Below are positions 60,041 through 64,000 of a stretch of 64,000 nucleotides of DNA, piece by piece. The notes beneath the pieces were generated by a model that had not been told where the DNA came from, searched no databases, and saw only the letters and a program-made list of their open reading frames with translations. The stretch lies in NCBI RefSeq assembly GCF_003350475.1, contig NZ_QQAV01000013.1, positions 92,765 to 156,764 of the forward strand, written 5' to 3'. The translations under genes and the position numbers were made by a program. Source of the stretch: Pseudacidovorax intermedius (GTDB lineage Bacteria; Pseudomonadota; Gammaproteobacteria; Burkholderiales; Burkholderiaceae_C). Each line of letters begins with the position of its first letter. Within the stretch, counting starts at the first letter, position 1.

Positions 60041-61491
60041 CGACCCGCCCGGCCGCTGCCGAGGGCACTTTCACGCCGGGCGATGCCGTCAATGGCGAGC
60101 GGCGGGTTCGCACCGTCGCCGTGGCGGGCGCTCGCGCCGGCAGTGACACCGAAGGCATGCACAAGCCCGGGCGCACATCGCTGGCCGCCCGCCTCACGCG
60201 CACACTGATCCTCTCCGTCGGCGCCATCTGGCTTCTGTGCGTGCTGGCCGTCGTCTGGTATGTGGACCGGGAGATCAGCTTCAACTTCGACAACGAACTG
60301 GTCGAGGTGTCGCACCGCATGTTCGACATCGCCGTGGAGCAGTACGACAGCCTCTCCGGCGGCAAGAAGCCCGAGCAGCCGCTGGTGGCGCCCGCACCGC
60401 TGTTCATCCAGGACGAAGTGGTCTACCAGATGGTCGATGGCGGCACGCGCCTGCTGCTGCATTCGTCCAACGCACGGCCCGACTACTTCGACGTGCCGCT
60501 CGCGCCGGGCTTTGCCGACACGCCGGACTGGCGCATCTACACCGTCCGGCATCCCACGCGCGACCTCTACCTGCAGGTGGCCGATCCGATCTCCGAACGG
60601 CGCGAGGCGGTGGACCGCACGCTGTTCGGCCTGATGGTGCCGCTGATCACCGCCCTGCCGCTGCTGGGGCTCGTGCTCTGGCGCATCGCCCGGCACGAAC
60701 TGCGGCCGTTGCAGACGCTGGCGGACGAGATTGCCAGCCGCAGCAGCACCGACCTGCGGCCCATCGAGCTGGCGGGCCTGCCGCACGAGCTGCGTTCGGT
60801 GTGCGACGACGTCAACCACCTGCTGGAGCGGCTGGCCCAGGCCCTGAACGTGGAGCGCGCGCTGGCCGCCAATGCGGCGCACGAGTTGCGCACGCCGTTG
60901 GCGGCGGCCCGCCTGCGCCTGCAGACCGCGCTGGACCACGGCCTCTCGCGCCAGGACGTGCAGGCTGCGCTCGATTCGCTGCGGCAGCTGAGTCACCGGG
61001 CCGAGAAGCTGCTGCAGCTCTCGCGCGCCGAATCGGGGGCTGCGCTGGCACGGCGGCCGGTCGACCTGGTCAAGCTGGCCGGTGCGGTGGCCGAGGAGTT
61101 CTGGCAGGACGCGCGCGCCGCCGAGCGGCTCACCCTGCATGTGCCCGAGGAAACGATGTCCCCCGTCCAGGGCGACGTGGACGCCCTGGCCATCGGCCTG
61201 CGCAACCTGATCGAGAACGCGCTGCGGTACGCCCCCGAGGGCGCGGTCGAACTCGAAGTGGTCGCGCCCCGCACGGTGCTGGTGCGCGACAGCGGCCCAG
61301 GCGTGGCGCCCGACAAGCTGCAGGCCCTGCGCGAGCGCCACGTCCGGCAGACCGACGACCGCACCGGCTACGGCCTGGGCCTGTCCATCGTCACCACGAT
61401 CGCCGAGCACCAGGGGGCCGAGCTGCAACTCCTGTCGCCGCCCCCCGGCCGCGCACGCGGCTTCGAGGCGCGACTGTCGATGCCGGGCTGA
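60037..61491 (+). CDS. Sensor histidine kinase (PmrB/QseC-like)
   Basis: The 484-residue kinase has two membrane helices (about 54-75 and 196-214) around a periplasmic sensor region of about 120 residues. A HAMP-like linker, the phosphorylated H282 (ANAAHELRTPLA), N-box N394 (NLIENALRYA) and G-boxes (VRDSGPGV, GYGLGLSIV) follow. The GTG at 60037 overlaps the regulator stop; an ATG at residue 41 is an alternative and would remove a non-conserved leader. Its stop codon and that of the convergent thioesterase gene lie in one small palindrome (61486-61499). Confidence 0.94.
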   Translation: MTTRPAAAEGTFTPGDAVNGERRVRTVAVAGARAGSDTEGMHKPGRTSLAARLTRTLILSVGAIWLLCVLAVVWYVDREISFNFDNELVEVSHRMFDIAVEQYDSLSGGKKPEQPLVAPAPLFIQDEVVYQMVDGGTRLLLHSSNARPDYFDVPLAPGFADTPDWRIYTVRHPTRDLYLQVADPISERREAVDRTLFGLMVPLITALPLLGLVLWRIARHELRPLQTLADEIASRSSTDLRPIELAGLPHELRSVCDDVNHLLERLAQALNVERALAANAAHELRTPLAAARLRLQTALDHGLSRQDVQAALDSLRQLSHRAEKLLQLSRAESGAALARRPVDLVKLAGAVAEEFWQDARAAERLTLHVPEETMSPVQGDVDALAIGLRNLIENALRYAPEGAVELEVVAPRTVLVRDSGPGVAPDKLQALRERHVRQTDDRTGYGLGLSIVTTIAEHQGAELQLLSPPPGRARGFEARLSMPG

Positions 61492-61493
61492 AC

Positions 61494-61916
61494 TCAGCCG
61501 CCGACCAGGGCGCGCAGCCAGTCCGGCAGGGGCTTGGCCTTCTGCGCCGGAAAGTCCACCCAGATGGTCGTGGCGCCACCTGCGGCGCAGATCACGTCGG
61601 GTGCCTCGGCGCGGGCCATGGTGGCCCAGCTCTCGAAGGTGGTGCGCGCCGGGTCGCTCACGTACATGCGCAGCAACACGTCACCGGGGTACTCGATCTG
61701 GCGGTAGAAGTTGCAGAAGGCATTGACGATCACCATGCCCTCCCCCTTCGGATCGGGCTGGAAGCCGATGGAACGCATCCAGTCGATGCGGGCCGTCTCC
61801 ATGTAGCGGAAATAGGTGCCGTTGTTGAGGTGGCCCATGGCGTCCATGTCGCCCCAGCGGATGGGGATGGTCATCTCGTAGACCAGCTTCTTCTGTTCGG
61901 GTATCTCGATGCGCAT
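61494..61916 (-). CDS. Hotdog-fold acyl-CoA thioesterase (4HBT family)
   Basis: A 140-residue single hotdog domain. WGDMDAMGHLNN carries the catalytic Asp (D25 by position) of the 4-hydroxybenzoyl-CoA thioesterase/YbgC group, and FRYMETARIDWM follows. It hydrolyses acyl- or aroyl-CoA. The gene is divergent from ETF-quinone oxidoreductase with a 161-base intergenic region, so the two may be co-regulated in acyl-CoA metabolism. Confidence 0.9.
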   Translation of the reverse strand: MRIEIPEQKKLVYEMTIPIRWGDMDAMGHLNNGTYFRYMETARIDWMRSIGFQPDPKGEGMVIVNAFCNFYRQIEYPGDVLLRMYVSDPARTTFESWATMARAEAPDVICAAGGATTIWVDFPAQKAKPLPDWLRALVGG

Positions 61917-62003
61917 GGCGTGGCATCGTAGGCCCGTCCGGGGGCCCATCAGGAGCGGTATCTCCCCGGGCTGGCGTCGCCTATGTGACCAGGGCCTGAC
62001 CTC

Positions 62004-62009
62004 TAGAAT
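62004..62009 (+). promoter_or_regulatory. Candidate -10 element (TAGAAT) for the ETF-QO gene
   Basis: TAGAAT sits 69 bases before the ETF-QO start in the divergent intergenic region, similar to the element before rpmE2. No clear -35 is seen, so this is tentative. Confidence 0.3.
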
Positions 62010-62077
62010 GCGCAGTGCTTCACAGGCGCGCCAGCCCATGGCCGCGCCCCCTCGAACCCATCCTCCGATCCCACCCG

Positions 62078-63781
62078 ATGACACAAGAAGAGATCCTCGC
62101 CCAGTTCGGCCCGCGCGAAGCCATGGAGTACGACGTCGTCGTGGTCGGCGGCGGCCCTGCCGGCCTCTCGGCCGCCATCCGCCTCAAGCAGCTCGCCGCG
62201 CTCAACGACAAGGAGATCTCGGTCGTCGTGCTGGAAAAGGGCTCGGAGCCCGGCGCGCACATCCTCTCGGGCGCCATCATGGACCCGCGCGCGCTCACCG
62301 AGCTGATCCCCGACTGGCAGGCCAAGGGCGCGCCGCTGAACCAGCCGGTCACCGCCGACACCTTCCTGCTCATGAGCGAAACGGGCGCCACCCGCGTGCC
62401 CAACTTCATGCTGCCGCCCAACTTCCACAACGAGGGCAACTACATCGTCAGCCTGGGCAACGTGGTGCGCTGGCTTGCGACGCAGGCCGAGGAGCTGGGC
62501 GTGGAAATCTTCCCGGGCTTTCCGGCCGCCGAGGTGCTCTACAACGACGATGGTTCCGTCAAGGGCGTGGCCACCGGCAACCTGGGCATCGGCAAGGACG
62601 GCGAGCCGACCGAGAACTTCCAGCTCGGCATGGAGCTGCATGCCAAGTACACGCTGTTCGCCGAAGGCGCGCGCGGCCACCTGGGCCGGCAGTTGATCAA
62701 CCGCTTCAAGCTCGACGACGGCCGCGACCCGCAGAGCTACGGCATCGGCATCAAGGAACTGTGGGAGATCGACCCCGCCCGCCACGAGCCCGGCCTGGCG
62801 ATCCACACCGCCGGCTGGCCGCTGCCCAATGACACCTACGGCGGCTCCTTCGTCTACCACGCCGAGAACAACCAGCTGATCATCGGCTACGTGGTGGGCC
62901 TGGACTACCAGAACCCGCACATGAGCCCCTTCGAGGAGTTCCAGCGCTTCAAGACGCATCCGAACATCCGCTGGTACCTCGAAGGCCAGGACCAGGGCCT
63001 GAAGCCCGCCAAGCGCATCTCGTACGGTGCACGGGCCATCACGGCCGGTGGCCTGCTGTCGCTGCCCAAGACCGTGTTCCCGGGCGGCGCGCTGATCGGC
63101 TGCGAGGCCGGCTACCTCAACGCCAGCCGCATCAAGGGCAGCCATGCCGCCATCAAGACCGGCATGCTGGCGGCCGATGCCGCCTTCGAGGCTGTGCAGG
63201 CCGGCCGCCAGTTCGACGAACTGTCGTCCTACCCGGAGGCCTTCGAGAAGAGCTGGCTGCACAGCGAGCTGTACAAGGCCCGCAACTTCAAGCAGTGGTT
63301 CAAGAAGGGCCTGACGGTGGGCACGGTGATGACGGGCATCGAGCAGTTCGTGCTGCGCGGCCACATCCCCTGGACCATCCACCGCACCGAGGCTGACCAT
63401 GCGCGCCTGAAGCCGGCGGCCGAGTGCAAGAAGATCGTCTATCCCAAGCCCGACGGCAAGCTCACCTTCGACCGCCTGAGTTCGGTGTTCATCAGCAACA
63501 CCAACCACGAAGAGAACCAGCCGGCGCACCTGACGCTGAAGGACCCGACGGTACCCACGCGCATCAACCTGCCCGAGTACGCCGGCCCCGAGAGCCGCTA
63601 CTGCCCGGCGGGCGTGTACGAATTCGTGCCGGACGAGGCGGCGGGCGGCGGCAAGGAGCGGCTACAGATCAACGCGCAGAACTGCGTGCACTGCAAGACC
63701 TGCGACATCAAGGACCCGACGCAGAACATCGTGTGGGTCACGCCCGAGGGCGGCGGCGGCCCGAACTACACGGGCATGTAA
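62078..63781 (+). CDS. Electron-transfer-flavoprotein:ubiquinone oxidoreductase
   Basis: A 567-residue membrane-associated flavoprotein. An FAD motif (VVVVGGGPAGLSAAIRL, about 20-36), the ubiquinone-binding region and a C-terminal 4Fe-4S cluster with Cys in RYCPAGVYEF and NCVHCKTCDIKDP are all present, giving the complete ETF-QO layout. It passes electrons from acyl-CoA and dimethylglycine-type dehydrogenases, via ETF, to quinone. The start at 62078 matches the family. Followed by a terminator and a group II intron-like sequence. Confidence 0.97.
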   Translation: MTQEEILAQFGPREAMEYDVVVVGGGPAGLSAAIRLKQLAALNDKEISVVVLEKGSEPGAHILSGAIMDPRALTELIPDWQAKGAPLNQPVTADTFLLMSETGATRVPNFMLPPNFHNEGNYIVSLGNVVRWLATQAEELGVEIFPGFPAAEVLYNDDGSVKGVATGNLGIGKDGEPTENFQLGMELHAKYTLFAEGARGHLGRQLINRFKLDDGRDPQSYGIGIKELWEIDPARHEPGLAIHTAGWPLPNDTYGGSFVYHAENNQLIIGYVVGLDYQNPHMSPFEEFQRFKTHPNIRWYLEGQDQGLKPAKRISYGARAITAGGLLSLPKTVFPGGALIGCEAGYLNASRIKGSHAAIKTGMLAADAAFEAVQAGRQFDELSSYPEAFEKSWLHSELYKARNFKQWFKKGLTVGTVMTGIEQFVLRGHIPWTIHRTEADHARLKPAAECKKIVYPKPDGKLTFDRLSSVFISNTNHEENQPAHLTLKDPTVPTRINLPEYAGPESRYCPAGVYEFVPDEAAGGGKERLQINAQNCVHCKTCDIKDPTQNIVWVTPEGGGGPNYTGM

Positions 63782-63786
63782 GCAGC

Positions 63787-63813
63787 AAGGGCGCCATCGG
63801 CGCCCTTCTTCTT
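63787..63813 (+). terminator. Intrinsic terminator after ETF-QO
   Basis: A perfect 9-bp stem (AAGGGCGCC / GGCGCCCTT, loop ATC) begins six bases after the stop codon and is followed by CTTCTTT. The T-run is interrupted where the intron-like sequence begins. Confidence 0.88.
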
Positions 63814-63814
63814 T

Positions 63815-64000
63815 GTGCGCCCAGCATGGGCGCACTCTTGCGGGTGCAAGTCCCGCCGTAAGTTGATCACGACGAACGAAGTGAAGCGCAACTGCACGAG
63901 GGCGACGAGTGTGGGGAGGAAGCGTGGAGCGAAGCTGCGAGCCGATGAACAAGAACCGGATAGAAGGCAGTGCCGAGCAGGGCGAGTGGGCAAAGAGCCA
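63815..64000 (+). mobile_element. 5' end of a group II intron (cut by window edge)
   Basis: Immediately after the terminator T-run the sequence starts GTGCG, the 5' consensus of bacterial group II introns. A perfect 9-bp hairpin (GTGCGCCCA / TGGGCGCAC) follows, then GCGGGTGCAAGTCCCGC, a hairpin typical of group II domain I. The rest is A/G-rich and structured, unlike neighbouring coding DNA. An ATG at 63945 opens a frame (MNKNRIEGSAEQGEWAKS) to the window end that may lead into the intron-encoded reverse transcriptase, but this is not proven. Insertion straight after a terminator hairpin fits the IIC class. Confidence 0.72.

Noticed and set aside
61486..61499. A terminator shared by the convergent kinase and thioesterase genes
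   Set aside because: The palindrome GGCTGA-AC-TCAGCC holds both stop codons but is short and has no T-run; it may arise just from the mirrored stop codons.
1..64000. rRNA or tRNA genes
   Set aside because: The intergenic regions were read for cloverleaf-like and rRNA sequence by eye and none was found; a dedicated search was not possible.

Overview
This 64 kb window comes from a GC-rich chromosome. A beta-proteobacterium of the Burkholderiales, most likely a Comamonadaceae member, is the best guess. The reasons are a Bug-type (tripartite tricarboxylate) solute receptor, a Burkholderiales-type general porin, many peripheral catabolic operons with ATGA/GTGA stop-start overlaps, and housekeeping genes (trxA, rho, rpmE2, ETF-quinone oxidoreductase) scattered between accessory operons. 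The assignment is inferred from gene content and composition; no rRNA or tRNA gene is present to confirm it.

Layout. (1) 33-7208, plus strand: a tightly overlapping operon for uptake and processing of a sugar-like or lactone-like compound. It holds an RbsC-type permease fused to an SMP-30/gluconolactonase-like propeller, a second SMP-30-like protein, an RbsA-type double ATPase, a GntR/FCD regulator and an AMP-dependent acyl-CoA ligase. (2) 7215-22306, minus strand: fifteen genes read from 22306 downward. They encode an SDR, a cupin, an alpha/beta hydrolase, an IclR regulator, an atypical SDR, a ThDP enzyme, an aspartate dehydrogenase, an aldehyde dehydrogenase, a two-domain VOC dioxygenase, a Bug receptor, a small recombinase-like HTH protein, a Rieske oxygenase, its reductase, a porin and an MFS transporter. 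It looks like a complete uptake and ring-degradation pathway for an aromatic or nitrogen-containing ring compound of unknown identity. (3) 22571-30036: a Gly-rich lipoprotein, a D-amino-acid module (DadA-like oxidase divergent from a P1/DmpA peptidase and a TAXI receptor), an intergenic region with tandem repeats, a NarL-type regulator lacking its phospho-acceptor Asp, and a HI0933-type flavoprotein. (4) 30179-31975: trxA and rho, each followed by a clear intrinsic terminator.

(5) 32161-48643, plus strand: a second large catabolic island that starts at a near-perfect 22-bp palindrome. It encodes a class II aldolase-like protein, a complete Dpp-type ABC importer (ATPases fused), a D-2-hydroxyacid dehydrogenase, a class III omega-aminotransferase, two acetylpolyamine-amidohydrolase/HDAC-like deacetylases, an EamA transporter, a GntR regulator, an SDR, a hydroxylysine-kinase-like phosphotransferase, an ethanolamine-phosphate/phosphohydroxylysine phospholyase-like enzyme and an M20 deacylase. 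Together these suggest import, deacetylation, phosphorylation and elimination of an acylated hydroxy-amine; the real substrate is unknown. This is the most promising candidate for an undescribed pathway.

(6) 48770-64000: rpmE2, an ArnT-like membrane protein with a MATE transporter, an FKBP isomerase, ethanolamine ammonia-lyase (eutBC), an AhpD-like protein, a heme oxygenase, and a lipid A modification module. That module is a PAP2 phosphatase and an EptA-type phosphoethanolamine transferase, divergent from a PmrAB/QseBC-like two-component pair, with CTGAA-N6-CTGAA-type repeats near both promoters. Last come a thioesterase divergent from ETF-quinone oxidoreductase, whose terminator is followed directly by what looks like the 5' end of a group II intron cut by the window edge.
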